Shown here piece by piece: positions 8,851-18,170 of a DNA stretch of 64,000 bases (position 1 is its first letter; every line of letters begins with the position of its first letter). Under the pieces are notes generated by a model. That model did not search any database. It was given only the letters and a program-made list of their open reading frames with translations, and was not told where the DNA came from. A program made the position numbers and the translations under genes. The stretch covers positions 1,164 to 65,163 of the forward strand of contig DBRJ01000047.1 in NCBI GenBank assembly GCA_002305915.1, given 5' to 3'. Source of the DNA: Pelotomaculum sp. UBA1371 (GTDB lineage Bacteria; Bacillota; Desulfotomaculia; Desulfotomaculales; Pelotomaculaceae).

Positions 8851-10161
8851 TCATTCACCCCGTATAGGCTCGCTTCCATCCGGACGTTTGTTGTAGACTT
8901 TGAGGGTTATGGTAAACTTGGTGCCCCAGCCCGATTGACTTTCCACCTGGATGGAACCACGGTGCGCCTCGATATTTTTCTTGGCGATGGCGAGTCCGAG
9001 ACCTGTTCCGCTCTGTTTGGTGGTGAAAAAAGGTTCAAAAATTTTTTGCTGTATTTCCGGCGAGATACCGTCGCCCCAGTCTTCAATGGTGATTACGACC
9101 CGGTCAAAGGATGGGTAGGTAGAAATGCGGACGGTTCCCCCGCTGTCTGTTGCTGCTATGGCGTTAGCAATAAGGTTGTTGAACGCTTCTTTTAACTTTT
9201 CCGCATCTGCCAGGATGATGGGAACCAGTTTATTTAAAGATGTTTCAATAATTATATTATGATTAATCTGTTTTTTATAGTCGAAAACCAGGTTCCTCAG
9301 GAGCTCATTAATGTCAACCTCCCTCAACCTCAGGTTACTTTCCCCGGAAAAGTGCAGGAGATCCTCCATTGTCCGGCTTACGCGCTCAACTGCTTCCTTA
9401 ACGATTTCCAGGTCTTCGTGAAAATTAATTTTCCAGGAGGCTTTTTTTTCAATGGAATATAGGGAGAGCCGGATTGAAGTGAGGGGGTTTTTAACTTCAT
9501 GGGCAATAATAGCCGCCGCCCTGCCCAGGGCAGCCAGCCTTTCGGCCTGTTTGACCTTTTGTTCCAGGACTGTTATAATATGTTCCTTTTCCTTCAGCCC
9601 TTTCTCATAGGTCAGGGCGTTTTTTACGGCAATACTAATTTGCTGCGCCACCAGTTCCAGCATGCGCAGGTCCCTGACGGTAAAGTCCCGGCGGCTTTCG
9701 GGACGGGTAATTTGAATGGTTCCGATAAAACTATCGCCTAAAAGAATGGGTGCGCCAAGACCGTAAAGGATGCTTTCCCGTCTGAGGGCGGACTGAAAAT
9801 AGGGTGTTTTTTTTATCTCTTCAACCGGGTAAATGTCTGTTGAGCGCCATGCTTTTTTAGTCTTAAGGAGTTTCATAAACAAAAAATTATTTGAGGTGTT
9901 ATCAGAGAACAGCCTGATCAGCCTTTCACTCAACCCGATGTTGGAATGCAGGGTAATTTTCCCTGTTTTTTCGTGATAGAAGAAAATACCGCTCTTGGTA
10001 TGTTGAATTAGTTTTGGCAGGTAGGCGTGAACAGAGTGCAGGATTTCATCCAGATCGAGGTTTGAGGCTACAATATTGTTAATCCTTAGAAGTATTTCAA
10101 GCTCGTCCAGAGTGAGTTCTTTTTTGTAGTCACCTCTACTGTCTATCCTGATGTTTGCCAT
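8851..10161 (-). CDS. GAF-domain sensor histidine kinase
   Basis: A 436-aa cytosolic kinase with no membrane segment or signal peptide. Residues about 25-185 form a GAF-like sensor domain, followed by a short coiled coil. The dimerisation/phospho-acceptor helix carries His221 in HEVKNPL; the catalytic domain has the N box (NNLIANA, Asn329) and G boxes (DWGDGI, GTGLGL around 385-390). First gene of an operon with the response regulator. A GAF domain without transmembrane parts suggests an intracellular ligand or redox signal; the ligand is not known. Confidence 0.93.
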   Translation of the reverse strand: MANIRIDSRGDYKKELTLDELEILLRINNIVASNLDLDEILHSVHAYLPKLIQHTKSGIFFYHEKTGKITLHSNIGLSERLIRLFSDNTSNNFLFMKLLKTKKAWRSTDIYPVEEIKKTPYFQSALRRESILYGLGAPILLGDSFIGTIQITRPESRRDFTVRDLRMLELVAQQISIAVKNALTYEKGLKEKEHIITVLEQKVKQAERLAALGRAAAIIAHEVKNPLTSIRLSLYSIEKKASWKINFHEDLEIVKEAVERVSRTMEDLLHFSGESNLRLREVDINELLRNLVFDYKKQINHNIIIETSLNKLVPIILADAEKLKEAFNNLIANAIAATDSGGTVRISTYPSFDRVVITIEDWGDGISPEIQQKIFEPFFTTKQSGTGLGLAIAKKNIEAHRGSIQVESQSGWGTKFTITLKVYNKRPDGSEPIRGE

Positions 10162-10414
10162 GAAAGCTCTCCTTCCTTTTCATAACAACAAGATATTTTG
10201 AATATAGGATTAAGACAGGGACAGGCCAGGAAATCAGTTCTTTTTAGAATGTTGAGATATCCCTAAAAATTCTTAAAATCTATTGCAATAAGAATTATAT
10301 CATTTTTTTAAATTCAATTATACTGGATGAAGCTTTTTACTTTTGGAATTTATGAAATTACACAGGGTAATAATAGTACATGAACAAAACCGGTATTTTT
10401 AAGGAGTGTGACTT

Positions 10415-10921
10415 ATGGCAAGGGAAAGTGATGATGCGGTCCGGCGAAGGGTGCAGAGGGTTCTTGATCAAGATACCGAAACCGGTGTCTATGGTCTTAA
10501 AGCTAATGTTATCAACGGGGAGGTTCAGTTGACTGGAATTGTCGATACCCTTTCCGAAAAGGAAAAAGTAAATAAAATAGTCTCCGGGCTTGAGGGTGTG
10601 CGGGGAATTAATAACGGGATCTCAATTAGTACCGATGGGGCTCTGGATGACGAGGATGTTACCTTTGAAGTTATGGAGGAGCTTAATAGCGATCCCCGGG
10701 TAGATCTTAAGCATATTGGAGCACGTTCTGTCAAGGGAACGGTCTTTTTAAATGGTACAGTGGCTGATCCGGAAGAAAGGGATGCTGCCGTCAGCGCCGC
10801 GTCCAGGGCCCGGGGCGTGTGGCGGGTTGTCAGCCAGCTGGACATGGAGACGGCAAAGGAGTTGACCCTGGATGAAATATTCCACAGCCAGGTAAATAAC
10901 GAAAGGGAAGACAAAAAATAA
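10415..10921 (+). CDS. BON-domain protein
   Basis: A 168-aa protein with two BON-like repeats. The first (about 8-70: VRRRVQRVLDQD, INGEVQLTGIV, GVRGINNGI) and second (about 82-145: VMEELNSDPRV, VKGTVFLNGTV, GVWRVVSQL) each have the alpha-beta pattern with the central glycine-valine turn. There is no signal peptide, so unlike many OsmY-type BON proteins it should be cytosolic. AAGGAG precedes the ATG by 9 nt. It is monocistronic, between a promoter region shared with the divergent kinase and a strong terminator. The role is unknown; phospholipid or stress association is known only for the family. Confidence 0.8.
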   Translation: MARESDDAVRRRVQRVLDQDTETGVYGLKANVINGEVQLTGIVDTLSEKEKVNKIVSGLEGVRGINNGISISTDGALDDEDVTFEVMEELNSDPRVDLKHIGARSVKGTVFLNGTVADPEERDAAVSAASRARGVWRVVSQLDMETAKELTLDEIFHSQVNNEREDKK

Positions 10922-10962
10922 TTGTCTGCCCTTAGATTAATAACAAGAGTATTAAAGCAGTC

Positions 10963-10990
10963 AAAAAATCTCCTAAAAGGAGATTTTTTT
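10963..10990. terminator. Bidirectional-looking terminator after BON gene
   Basis: 12-bp stem AAAAAATCTCCT/AGGAGATTTTTT with a 3-nt AAA loop and a T-run on the plus strand. The A-run gives a T-run on the other strand too, but no minus gene ends here. Confidence 0.8.
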
Positions 10991-11072
10991 GGGAAATATA
11001 GCTTGATTAGCCATTTTATTGTGAAGATAATGTAAAATAAGGATTATAGTATTAGCTGAGAGGAGATGTGCT

Positions 11073-11591
11073 TTGTTGATCCTTCCCTATGACGGGATTC
11101 ATCCGTCAATTGACGAAACAGTTTTTATTGCCCCCGGCGCAATTGTGGTCGGAAGGGTTGAAATTGGTCCACACGCCAGCATCTGGTACAATTCTGTGGT
11201 GCGTGGCGATGTCGATACTGTTAAAATTGGAGCCATGACCAGTATTCAGGATGGTTCCATCCTGCACGAACACGCGGGGTTCCCCCTTTTAGTGGGGGAA
11301 AGGGTAACAGTTGGTCACAGGGTTTTACTGCATGGCTGCACCATTGAAAACGACGCTTATATTGGCATGGGATCGATTGTTATGAACGGAGCCAGGGTTT
11401 GTAAGGGAGCGGTGGTGGGAGCGGGGTCCCTCGTGCTGCAGGGGATGGTGATACCGGCCGGGATGCTGGCCGTGGGATCTCCGGCAAAGGTGGTCAGGGT
11501 AATTAAGGAATCCGAGGTGAACAGGTTCTACGGGGCTGTGGGCAGATATCAAAAAATGGCTATGATGCACTACAAAGTGATGGAAAAATAA
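11073..11591 (+). CDS. Gamma-class carbonic anhydrase family protein (YrdA/PaaY-like)
   Basis: A 172-aa left-handed beta-helix protein with hexapeptide repeats throughout. The zinc-ligand histidines of the gamma-carbonic anhydrase family are visible in ILHEHAG and VGHRVLLHGC. Tandem TTG TTG codons at 11073 are the only sensible start, 8 nt behind AGAGGAG. The family includes active carbonic anhydrases and close relatives with acyltransferase-like or unknown roles. Stands alone between two terminator-like regions and is convergent with the phosphate transporter. Confidence 0.87.
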   Translation: MLILPYDGIHPSIDETVFIAPGAIVVGRVEIGPHASIWYNSVVRGDVDTVKIGAMTSIQDGSILHEHAGFPLLVGERVTVGHRVLLHGCTIENDAYIGMGSIVMNGARVCKGAVVGAGSLVLQGMVIPAGMLAVGSPAKVVRVIKESEVNRFYGAVGRYQKMAMMHYKVMEK

Positions 11592-11610
11592 AGGGCCTTT
11601 AACTTTATCC

Positions 11611-12621
11611 TTAGGAGCCGAAAGGTAAAAATGAAATTAACCAGTAAATTAAGCCGGATAAAACAATAGTGATGGGCAGTGTAATCAGCCAGGTTATGAT
11701 AATCCTTTCCGCTGTGTCCCATCTTACTGAGGAAAAACGCTTGGCTGAACCTACCCCCATGATGGAGGATGAGATGACGTGAGTTGTGCTCACCGGCATT
11801 TTGAGCAGGGTAGCTATAAGGATAACAAATGCCGAGCAAAAGTCTGCCGAAAAACCACTGGACGGCTCCAGTTTGATAATCCTTGTGCCCACTGTTTTGA
11901 TGATCTTCCAGCCGCCCATTGAGGTACCCAGGGCCATAACAACGGCGCAGGTAATTTTTACCCAGAAGGGAACTTCAAGAGTTGTTTGAAATCCCCCGGT
12001 CACCAGGGCGAAGGTTATGATTCCCATGGTTTTTTGTGCGTCGTTGGTGCCGTGGCTGAAAGCCTGCCAGGCTGCGGCAAAAACCTGCATGGAACGGAAT
12101 CTCCGGTTCATTTTAGCCGGATTTCCATTTTTGAAAATAGTTCTGACCAGGTACATAAAGGTGTAACCCGCAACAAAAGCAACCAGTGGTGAAATGACCA
12201 GGGCTCCCAGGATGGTTGTGAAACCGCTGAAATGAACTGCTTCGAATCCTGCGGCAATGATAACTGAACCAGTCAGTGAACCAATTAAAGCGTGCGAAGA
12301 ACTGCTCGGTATACCGTAATACCATGTAATTAGATTCCAGGCAATCGCAGAAATCATCGCTGCTGTAACGATGAGCATGCCGTTGTCCAGTGTGAGCGGG
12401 TCGGTAATTTTACCGCCGATTGTTTTAGCAACGCCGGTAAAGGCAAGGGCTCCCACCAGATTCATGGATGAGGCAAGAATAATTGCGGCCCGTGGTGTCA
12501 GAGCTTTCGTTGAAACGGAGGTAGCGATGGAATTGGCAGTGTCATGAAAGCCGTTTATAAAATCAAAAGAAAGCGCAAAAAGAACCACAAGCATAAAGAG
12601 GACCCTTGTCTCATCAAACAT
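11611..12621 (-). CDS. pit: Pit-family inorganic phosphate transporter
   Basis: A 336-aa low-affinity phosphate permease with the duplicated family signature: DFINGFHDTANSIATSVSTKAL near the N-terminus and FSHGTNDAQKTMGII in the second half. About 10-11 membrane segments. Start ATG 12619-12621 behind AAGGGGAATTGCA. It begins 11 bp after the DUF47 gene, an arrangement seen widely for Pit transporters and their PhoU-like partner, so the two act together. It ends 19 bp from the convergent carbonic anhydrase gene, with no clear terminator between them. Confidence 0.92.
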   Translation of the reverse strand: MFDETRVLFMLVVLFALSFDFINGFHDTANSIATSVSTKALTPRAAIILASSMNLVGALAFTGVAKTIGGKITDPLTLDNGMLIVTAAMISAIAWNLITWYYGIPSSSSHALIGSLTGSVIIAAGFEAVHFSGFTTILGALVISPLVAFVAGYTFMYLVRTIFKNGNPAKMNRRFRSMQVFAAAWQAFSHGTNDAQKTMGIITFALVTGGFQTTLEVPFWVKITCAVVMALGTSMGGWKIIKTVGTRIIKLEPSSGFSADFCSAFVILIATLLKMPVSTTHVISSSIMGVGSAKRFSSVRWDTAERIIITWLITLPITIVLSGLIYWLISFLPFGS

Positions 12622-12632
12622 TGCAATTCCCC

Positions 12633-13247
12633 TTAATGTCGCATGATTATTCGTTCAAGGATATCTGCTACATCTTCACAGGCGTCCGTAATTTCTTCCA
12701 TCATGTTATAGATCTCTTTCTTTTTGATAATCTCTATGGGGTTATTGCAGTTGCTGAAGAGGGTTTTCAGGCCGTCCCGGAGCAGGTCATCCGCTACTTT
12801 TTCGAGGTCGTTGATTCTGTGCGTGTGCCTGCTGATATCTTTGATTCTGTTATTACCCAGGTTATTTATGGCGGAAACGATTTCCAGGGTGCAGGCCTCG
12901 ATATTTTTGGCGAAGAGCTTCATGTATTCGTCGGTTTCTTTAATGTTGAACAGTTCAAATCTCCAGGTGCAGGCTTCGATGATATCCAGCACATCATCCA
13001 GTTTGATGGTCAGGCCCAGGATGTCTTCGCGTTCCAGAGGAGTTATGAAAGTCTTATTCAGGGCCTGTATTATTTCGTGGGTATACTGGTCTCCTTTGTT
13101 TTCAAGGGCTTTAATCCGGAGGGCGAACTCCTCTGTGCAACCCAGGTTATTAATATTCTCCCTGAAAATACCGGTGGCGGTATGAATGTTATTTGCTACA
13201 AGAATGAAATGCTCAAAAAATATTTCTTTACTTTTTTTAAGGAACAT
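12633..13247 (-). CDS. DUF47 (PhoU-like) partner of Pit transporter
   Basis: A 204-aa all-helical protein of the DUF47/PhoU-like family, often encoded beside pit genes and thought to modulate the transporter. Helical heptad stretches fill the sequence (INNLGCTEEF, LDDVLDIIEACTWRFELF, INDLEKVADDLL). The start is set at ATG 13245-13247, because AGAGGTGG lies 7 nt upstream; the frame extends to 13283 without another ribosome site. First gene of the DUF47-pit operon. Confidence 0.88.
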   Translation of the reverse strand: MFLKKSKEIFFEHFILVANNIHTATGIFRENINNLGCTEEFALRIKALENKGDQYTHEIIQALNKTFITPLEREDILGLTIKLDDVLDIIEACTWRFELFNIKETDEYMKLFAKNIEACTLEIVSAINNLGNNRIKDISRHTHRINDLEKVADDLLRDGLKTLFSNCNNPIEIIKKKEIYNMMEEITDACEDVADILERIIMRH

Positions 13248-13447
13248 AATTTCCACCTCTGTATGACGAAGTGCGTCCTTCAATGGTATCTTATCACGAA
13301 CCAGGTGAATTCATTGTTAAGACTATGTTAATTTTTTTGTCAGGTTTATATGCATCAGGTTAAGTGCCAATTTAATTGCATAAAGAGCAATTCTTCCGGT
13401 TACACTGCAAGCATCAATGGAACTGGAAAAGGAGTGTTTTAAGCAGG

Positions 13448-13705
13448 ATGAAGCGGGATATTTGTATCGTCGGAGTGCTGGTTGATGAAAGGGCGGATCA
13501 TGCCCCGGAAGTGCAGGAGGTTTTTACCAGGTATGGTTCCCAGATCCTCTGCCGCAGCGGAATTCCGGACCCCGGCCGGGAGCGCGGTATTATCACCCTC
13601 ACCATGCAGGCCCGGGATGATGAAAGGGAGAGCCTGGAAAGGGAACTGGGTTCAATCGAGGGGGTCAAGGTCCGGTCCCTGTGTCTTTCTGAGGCCATAG
13701 AATGA
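13448..13705 (+). CDS. TM1266-like putative iron-only hydrogenase system regulator
   Basis: An 85-aa ferredoxin-like fold (ACT/NikR C-terminal-like) protein. The pattern KRDICIVGVLVDER, VFTRYGSQILCRSGI and GIITLTMQA matches the small family named for Thermotoga TM1266, usually encoded near [FeFe]-hydrogenase maturation genes. The start is ATG 13448; AAGGAG at 13429-13434 is 13 nt away, so initiation may be weak. It stands alone here, 21 kb from hydCBA, and no hydEFG is in the window. The functional name is inherited from gene neighbourhoods and is not proven. Confidence 0.65.
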   Translation: MKRDICIVGVLVDERADHAPEVQEVFTRYGSQILCRSGIPDPGRERGIITLTMQARDDERESLERELGSIEGVKVRSLCLSEAIE

Positions 13706-13758
13706 GCTGCTTTATATTAATGTCAATAACTAAATAACTTGGTTACCCGGTACCGTCT

Positions 13759-14214
13759 TTAATCGTCGTGTTCGTCTTCTCCGGTTTTATTTAGGATGCG
13801 GTTTAACCTCAAGGCGATGAAACCCAGGACCGTAGCTACGATAACAGCAAGGTACATACCTACGCCAATGGCTGTGCCCAGGGCGGCGGTCAGCCAGATG
13901 CTGGCTGCGGTGGTTAATCCTTTGACCTTGTTTTCTTCTCTAAAGATCAGGCCGCCCCCGATAAAACTCACGCCCACCACAATTTGGGCTGCTACCCTGG
14001 CCGGGTCCATGTTGGACCGGTAATAAGGGGGGCCGGCAAATTCTATAAAACCGTAAATGCTGACGATGGTAAAAAGTGCGGCGCCGAGGCCTACCAGGGC
14101 ATGGGTTCTCACCCCGGCCGGCTTGTGCATGATTTTTCTCTCGGTTCCAATTAAGGCGCCTATAAGAAAAGCCAGGCATAGCCTTATAACGATTTGGATG
14201 TCGTCAACAGGCAT
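13759..14214 (-). CDS. mgtC: MgtC/SapB-family membrane protein
   Basis: A 151-aa inner-membrane protein with about 4-5 hydrophobic segments. Family landmarks are FLIGALIGTERK near the N-terminus, RTHALVGLGAALF, and the highly conserved VSFIGGGLIF followed by VKGLTTAASIWLTAALG. It lacks the C-terminal ACT-like domain of the full MgtC virulence protein, like most SapB homologues. Monocistronic, with GGGGGAAAC before ATG 14212-14214. Involvement in Mg2+ limitation or membrane potential is known for relatives only. Confidence 0.9.
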   Translation of the reverse strand: MPVDDIQIVIRLCLAFLIGALIGTERKIMHKPAGVRTHALVGLGAALFTIVSIYGFIEFAGPPYYRSNMDPARVAAQIVVGVSFIGGGLIFREENKVKGLTTAASIWLTAALGTAIGVGMYLAVIVATVLGFIALRLNRILNKTGEDEHDD

Positions 14215-14343
14215 AACTGTTTCCCCCTTCGGGTTTTACCCCTTGTTACTGTAATAATAATATTTAACTTTAAATTTAGTAACTCCCAATGTATTAAAAA
14301 TTCAAAAAAGATTTAGATTAGAGTAAGGCCGGCTTTGGGTAGA

Positions 14344-14371
14344 TAAAAAGGGCGCTCCTTAAGGAGCGCCC
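14344..14371 (-). terminator. Terminator overlapping the SASP stop codon
   Basis: Perfect palindrome 14350-14371: arms GGGCGCTCC/GGAGCGCCC, with TTAA at the centre, followed on the minus strand by CTTTTTA. The TAA stop at 14361-14359 lies at the tip of the hairpin. Confidence 0.85.
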
Positions 14372-14565
14372 TGAAACTGGCTGCCGTTCCCGGTCATGGA
14401 CCGTTCGGCTCGTTCGATGGCAAGCCGGACCATGTTACCGCAGTCTTTGGAAGAGACATTACCGAAGTAACCGCCGTCCCTGCGCACCACGTCGCCTACT
14501 CCAAGTTCATCGGCTAATTCGTACTTCAGCCTTTCAGACATTACTCCTCCACGCCTTCTGCTCAT
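14359..14565 (-). CDS. Alpha/beta-type small acid-soluble spore protein
   Basis: A 68-aa SASP that coats DNA in dormant spores. The family core is clear: LKYELADELGV includes the GPR protease region, and GNVSSKDCGNMVRLAIERAE is the DNA-binding second helix. Start ATG 14563-14565, although an internal ATG (codon 9) has a better GGAGGAG site; the RRRG leader is typical for clostridial SASPs, so the longer form is kept. The stop codon sits inside the loop of the terminator hairpin, so the last codons form the terminator stem. Direct evidence that the organism sporulates. Confidence 0.92.
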   Translation of the reverse strand: MSRRRGGVMSERLKYELADELGVGDVVRRDGGYFGNVSSKDCGNMVRLAIERAERSMTGNGSQFQGAP

Positions 14566-14686
14566 TAGCCCAAACCCCCTTATTCAGTTGAAACGGCAGC
14601 CATTATTATTATGTGAAATAGTTTTATTTTTAGCCGTGTAAAAAATGTCCGGCATTTAAAAGGAAAAAAATGCATGTATTTCCTGC

Positions 14687-15553
14687 TTATTTTTTTCTGG
14701 TGAACCCCTTTCCCAGTACTTCACTGGCATCGGAAATATAAACAAAAGCATTTGGATCAGTTTCCGAGATAATATGCTTTAGTTTGGCCAGTTCAAAACG
14801 ATTGGCCACGCAGTTGACAATGGTTTTATTCTCCCGGGTAAAGGCCCCCCTGCCGATAAAATAAGTTACTCCACGGTGCATCTCATTGATAATCCTGCCA
14901 CCGATTTCTTCAGACATATTAGATACAATGATAACCGACTTGTTTAAATTAAGACCGATTATCGTTACATCAATCATTTTACCGGCAACAAACATGGAAA
15001 TAATCGTGTACATGCCGATAGCGAGCGGGAAAAAAGCCAGGGAGATGATAATGACCAGGAGGTTTGCGTAAAATCCAACCTCCCCGATGCTCATATTTTT
15101 TTTCTTTTTCAGGATGACTGCGATGATGTCGGTGCCGCCGGTGCTGCCGTGGCCCCGGAACACCAACCCGAGGCCCACGCCGCTTAAGCCTCCGCCAAAA
15201 ATTGAGGCCAGGACCAGGTCCACCTGCAGCGGCTCAATCAGGTTATAAGTGGCTGGTTGAAAGATGGTCAGGGCAAGTGTGCCCACCAGGCTGTAAAGTA
15301 AAAATTGCCGGTTGATCTCCCTTGCAGCCCACCAGAAAATAGGTATATTGATGAGCAGGATGCTTAGATAAACGGGTATCTTGAACAGGTAGAGGAAGGT
15401 CAGGGCCAGCCCTGCAACTCCCCCGGCCAGTAGTCCGTGCGGGATTAAAAGGATGTTCAGGCTTACCGCCAGCAGGAGCGATCCGGCCATGATCTGAAGG
15501 AGATTAATTGCCGCCTCCCACAGGGAAAAGTGAATCTTTAAAAACCGGCCCAA
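14687..15553 (-). CDS. YitT-family membrane protein (DUF161 + DUF2179)
   Basis: Membrane protein of 288 aa, with about 5-6 hydrophobic segments (N-terminal DUF161) and a soluble C-terminal DUF2179 domain (about 210-285: RGVTYFIGRGAFTRENKTIV). GHGSTGGTDIIAVIL is the conserved loop of the family. The frame runs to a GTG at 15577 with no ribosome site; TTG 15553 has GGAGGG 7 nt upstream and is preferred. Function of the family is not established. Monocistronic, between the SASP and glucoamylase genes. Confidence 0.85.
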   Translation of the reverse strand: MGRFLKIHFSLWEAAINLLQIMAGSLLLAVSLNILLIPHGLLAGGVAGLALTFLYLFKIPVYLSILLINIPIFWWAAREINRQFLLYSLVGTLALTIFQPATYNLIEPLQVDLVLASIFGGGLSGVGLGLVFRGHGSTGGTDIIAVILKKKKNMSIGEVGFYANLLVIIISLAFFPLAIGMYTIISMFVAGKMIDVTIIGLNLNKSVIIVSNMSEEIGGRIINEMHRGVTYFIGRGAFTRENKTIVNCVANRFELAKLKHIISETDPNAFVYISDASEVLGKGFTRKK

Positions 15554-15665
15554 ATTTTTTCCCTCCGGAATGTTCACAGTGGAATCAACCTTGATTCTTG
15601 ACTTTAAGTTGAAGGAATTATTGCCGGATCTAAGTATACGGCAAAATGATTTGTTTTATTAGTAT

Positions 15666-17696
15666 TCACTTTTCTTGCCCGGGTTTTTTAAGATGCTGGA
15701 GCCGTCCGTGCAGGGCCAGGTGGGTTAATATAAACATGGCGTGGGACCAGTTCAAGGGCATCACCCAGGCCGGCCCGCCGCTATTCTTGCAGGCCTGTTC
15801 CGGAAGCAGGAGATGCTGGTTGGCCTGGTTCAGACACCATTTATACAGGTCGCTGGCCCTGGCCCGGTTTCCGGCCAGGCAGTGGTAGATGGAGAGCCAG
15901 AAGGTGGTAATCAGCCAGGGGTTTCCTTCCCGGTAGTTGTCCCCTTCGTAGCGGTACAGTCCTCCGGCACCCCGGTTCCAGAGTTTTTCTTCAATTGCCC
16001 TGACGGTTGCCTCCATGCGATCATCTAACGGATCAAGCACAGCGAAGGGAAAAACCAGGCCCAGCAGGGCTGCGTCTACCCTTTCGTCCTCCCCTATAAA
16101 GTAGGTCTGATAGATGCCGGAAGGGTCTGTGCCGGTAAAGGCTCTTTCCCCCCTGCCCAGGGCTCTGTCATAAGTGTCCCGGTAAACCCTCCGGTTGATC
16201 CCGCGCCTGAACCGGTTCAGGCGGTTTGACCACTGATGCTTTAATATGCCTTCCCGCACGGTTTTAGAGGCGTTGAGCCAGCGCATCGAGTTTCCTTTTT
16301 TGCCCTTCACCGCCGCCAGTTCCGAAGCAGCTTTGAGTCCTGCGCAGACGGCTGCGGCAGAATAGGTTCCCTGGAGGTATTCATTCTCCCACAGGTCAAA
16401 GCCGGGTGAGGGCAAGCCGTTGGCTTCAAGATGTTCTGTCAGGTAATTGGCTGCTGCCGCCAGAGAAAACCAGATTCGTTCCAAAAAATCCCTGTCCCCG
16501 GTAAGGGAGTAATGGTGCCGGTAGCCCCAGAGCACAGCTCCTGTTTGGTCAATTTGTTTTCCCCAAAAGGGGGCGGGCATTCCATCTAAAAAGTAGCGCT
16601 GCTGCCAATCCCCTTCCCTGTTTTGGACTCTTGCGGCAAAATTGTAAAACCCTGCAGCGGTCTGGTTATAACCGGCCTCGTCCAGCGCTGCAGCCACAAA
16701 GACGGCATCCCTGGGCCAGCAGTAGCCGTAGCCGCCGCAGGCCTGGTAATATGGATCAAACTCGGGCGCAGCGATAGATGCCCCGGTCTCTCTGCAGGTC
16801 ATCAGCTTCATGGCCAGGAGGGACCGGTTATAAGCCGGGTGAACCGGACCCCCATCCAGGGTCCGGGCGCCTGACTGGAGCCATTCCAGCCAGTACTGCC
16901 GGGTTTCTTCCAGCCATTCACTTCCCCCACGGGTGACTGCGCCGGCCAGAAGGGCCCGGATCTCTTCCACCCCGTGCCCGGCAGCCAGGTAAATGGTAAA
17001 GGCTTTTGATTCGCCCGGCCTGACTTCACCCAGGTCCCAGGCCAGGCTCCCGGCGCCCCGGCGGATGGAGTCCCTGTTTCCCCAGAGCGCTCCTTCGGTT
17101 GCTTCGCAGTATGGATCAGTGGAAGTTTCCCGCCGCCCGCACTGGTACCCTGCCAGGGGATAGCCGCAGCCGGCAACGGCAAAATAAACATCTCTCCGGA
17201 AAAAAACCAGGGAATGGCTGGTAAAGTCCAGGAATACGCCGTCATAAAGGACGGATTCCTCAATTTCGAAGCTGCAATAGAGGTAAAAAGTTATTTTTTT
17301 GCTCTCGCTACCAGTATTTTCTATCTGATAGTGTCTGGTCAGCAGGTCCTGCAGCGGCAAAACAAAATCCCTTTGCGTTACTCTTAGCCTGCTGGATAGG
17401 CCGGTCAGGGTTGTTTCCAGGATGTTTGTACCGCCCAGGTAACGCTGGGAGGACGCCCATTCATTCAGATGAAACCATTTGGTTGAGCTTTTGCCCGCCC
17501 TGATTCCGGTCCAGAAGCGGCCCAGGTGCTGGCCGTAGTCGATGCGGGGCCAGAAGAGCCTGAAAATCTCTCCGTTTCTTTTTAATGAAGCGAGCATCCT
17601 GGAATTCCCAATAATTGCTTCCGGCATTTCCGGCCGGGTCGCTGATTTGTTGATTTTTACCACCACCGTTCCAAGTAATCCCCTGTTATCTTCCAT
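15666..17696 (-). CDS. GH15 glucoamylase-like glycoside hydrolase
   Basis: A 676-aa intracellular glucoamylase/glucodextranase-type enzyme (no signal peptide) that would release glucose from alpha-glucans. The N-terminal beta-sandwich region (IIGNSRMLASL, FWPRIDYGQHLG) leads to an (alpha/alpha)6 barrel with GYGYCWPRDAVFVAAAL, the substrate-binding signature of GH15, and FDLWENEYLQGTYS, which should hold the catalytic acid. The start at ATG 17694-17696 has only a distant AAAGGA, so a downstream GTG may be used. Together with GlgP at 40.4 kb it suggests turnover of an internal glycogen-like store. Confidence 0.88.
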   Translation of the reverse strand: MEDNRGLLGTVVVKINKSATRPEMPEAIIGNSRMLASLKRNGEIFRLFWPRIDYGQHLGRFWTGIRAGKSSTKWFHLNEWASSQRYLGGTNILETTLTGLSSRLRVTQRDFVLPLQDLLTRHYQIENTGSESKKITFYLYCSFEIEESVLYDGVFLDFTSHSLVFFRRDVYFAVAGCGYPLAGYQCGRRETSTDPYCEATEGALWGNRDSIRRGAGSLAWDLGEVRPGESKAFTIYLAAGHGVEEIRALLAGAVTRGGSEWLEETRQYWLEWLQSGARTLDGGPVHPAYNRSLLAMKLMTCRETGASIAAPEFDPYYQACGGYGYCWPRDAVFVAAALDEAGYNQTAAGFYNFAARVQNREGDWQQRYFLDGMPAPFWGKQIDQTGAVLWGYRHHYSLTGDRDFLERIWFSLAAAANYLTEHLEANGLPSPGFDLWENEYLQGTYSAAAVCAGLKAASELAAVKGKKGNSMRWLNASKTVREGILKHQWSNRLNRFRRGINRRVYRDTYDRALGRGERAFTGTDPSGIYQTYFIGEDERVDAALLGLVFPFAVLDPLDDRMEATVRAIEEKLWNRGAGGLYRYEGDNYREGNPWLITTFWLSIYHCLAGNRARASDLYKWCLNQANQHLLLPEQACKNSGGPAWVMPLNWSHAMFILTHLALHGRLQHLKKPGQEK

Positions 17697-17850
17697 TATA
17701 GTTGATTGGCAAAAATCCTTTAAGCTAACTTAAAAAGTGGTATGATAATTAAAGGTACTTGAGCATTTTATAGACCTTTTACCTTTATAAAACTGTCTTT
17801 CTAAAAAAACCTTTGTTATAAAAACTTAGAAAAGGGGTGGATCAAGTCAA

Positions 17851-18156
17851 ATGAACCCTAAAGCGGGAGCCGGCCGGGGCAATTCTCCAACCCTGGAGGA
17901 GGTCAGGGCTGATATCGACAGGGTGGATCTGCAGATCATCGAGCTTTTGGGCAAACGTGCAGAACTGGTGCGCAGCCTTGGAGAATTAAAAAAAGGGGGT
18001 CCGGTCCGGGATCCGGAAAGGGAGGGAAGGGTTTTAGAAAAAGTGAAGGGGGTGGCCCTGGACAGGGGACTCAGCCCGGATTTCGTGGAAAAAGTCTACC
18101 GGGTTTTTTTCAGTTACTTTGTAGAATTGCAGCAAGTTAATGGAGAACAAAGGTAA
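17851..18156 (+). CDS. Chorismate mutase, AroQ class
   Basis: A 101-aa all-helical chorismate mutase making prephenate for phenylalanine and tyrosine. LEEVRADIDRVDLQIIELLGKRAELV is the AroQ first helix with its arginine; later VRDPEREGRVLEKV and the C-terminal helix follow the family pattern. It is a stand-alone domain rather than a fusion to prephenate dehydratase or DAHP synthase. AAAGGGGTGG lies 11 nt before the ATG. No other aromatic amino acid genes are nearby. It is convergent with the inositol phosphatase gene, 14 bp apart. Confidence 0.87.
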   Translation: MNPKAGAGRGNSPTLEEVRADIDRVDLQIIELLGKRAELVRSLGELKKGGPVRDPEREGRVLEKVKGVALDRGLSPDFVEKVYRVFFSYFVELQQVNGEQR

Positions 18157-18170
18157 TTTGCAGCAGGTAA

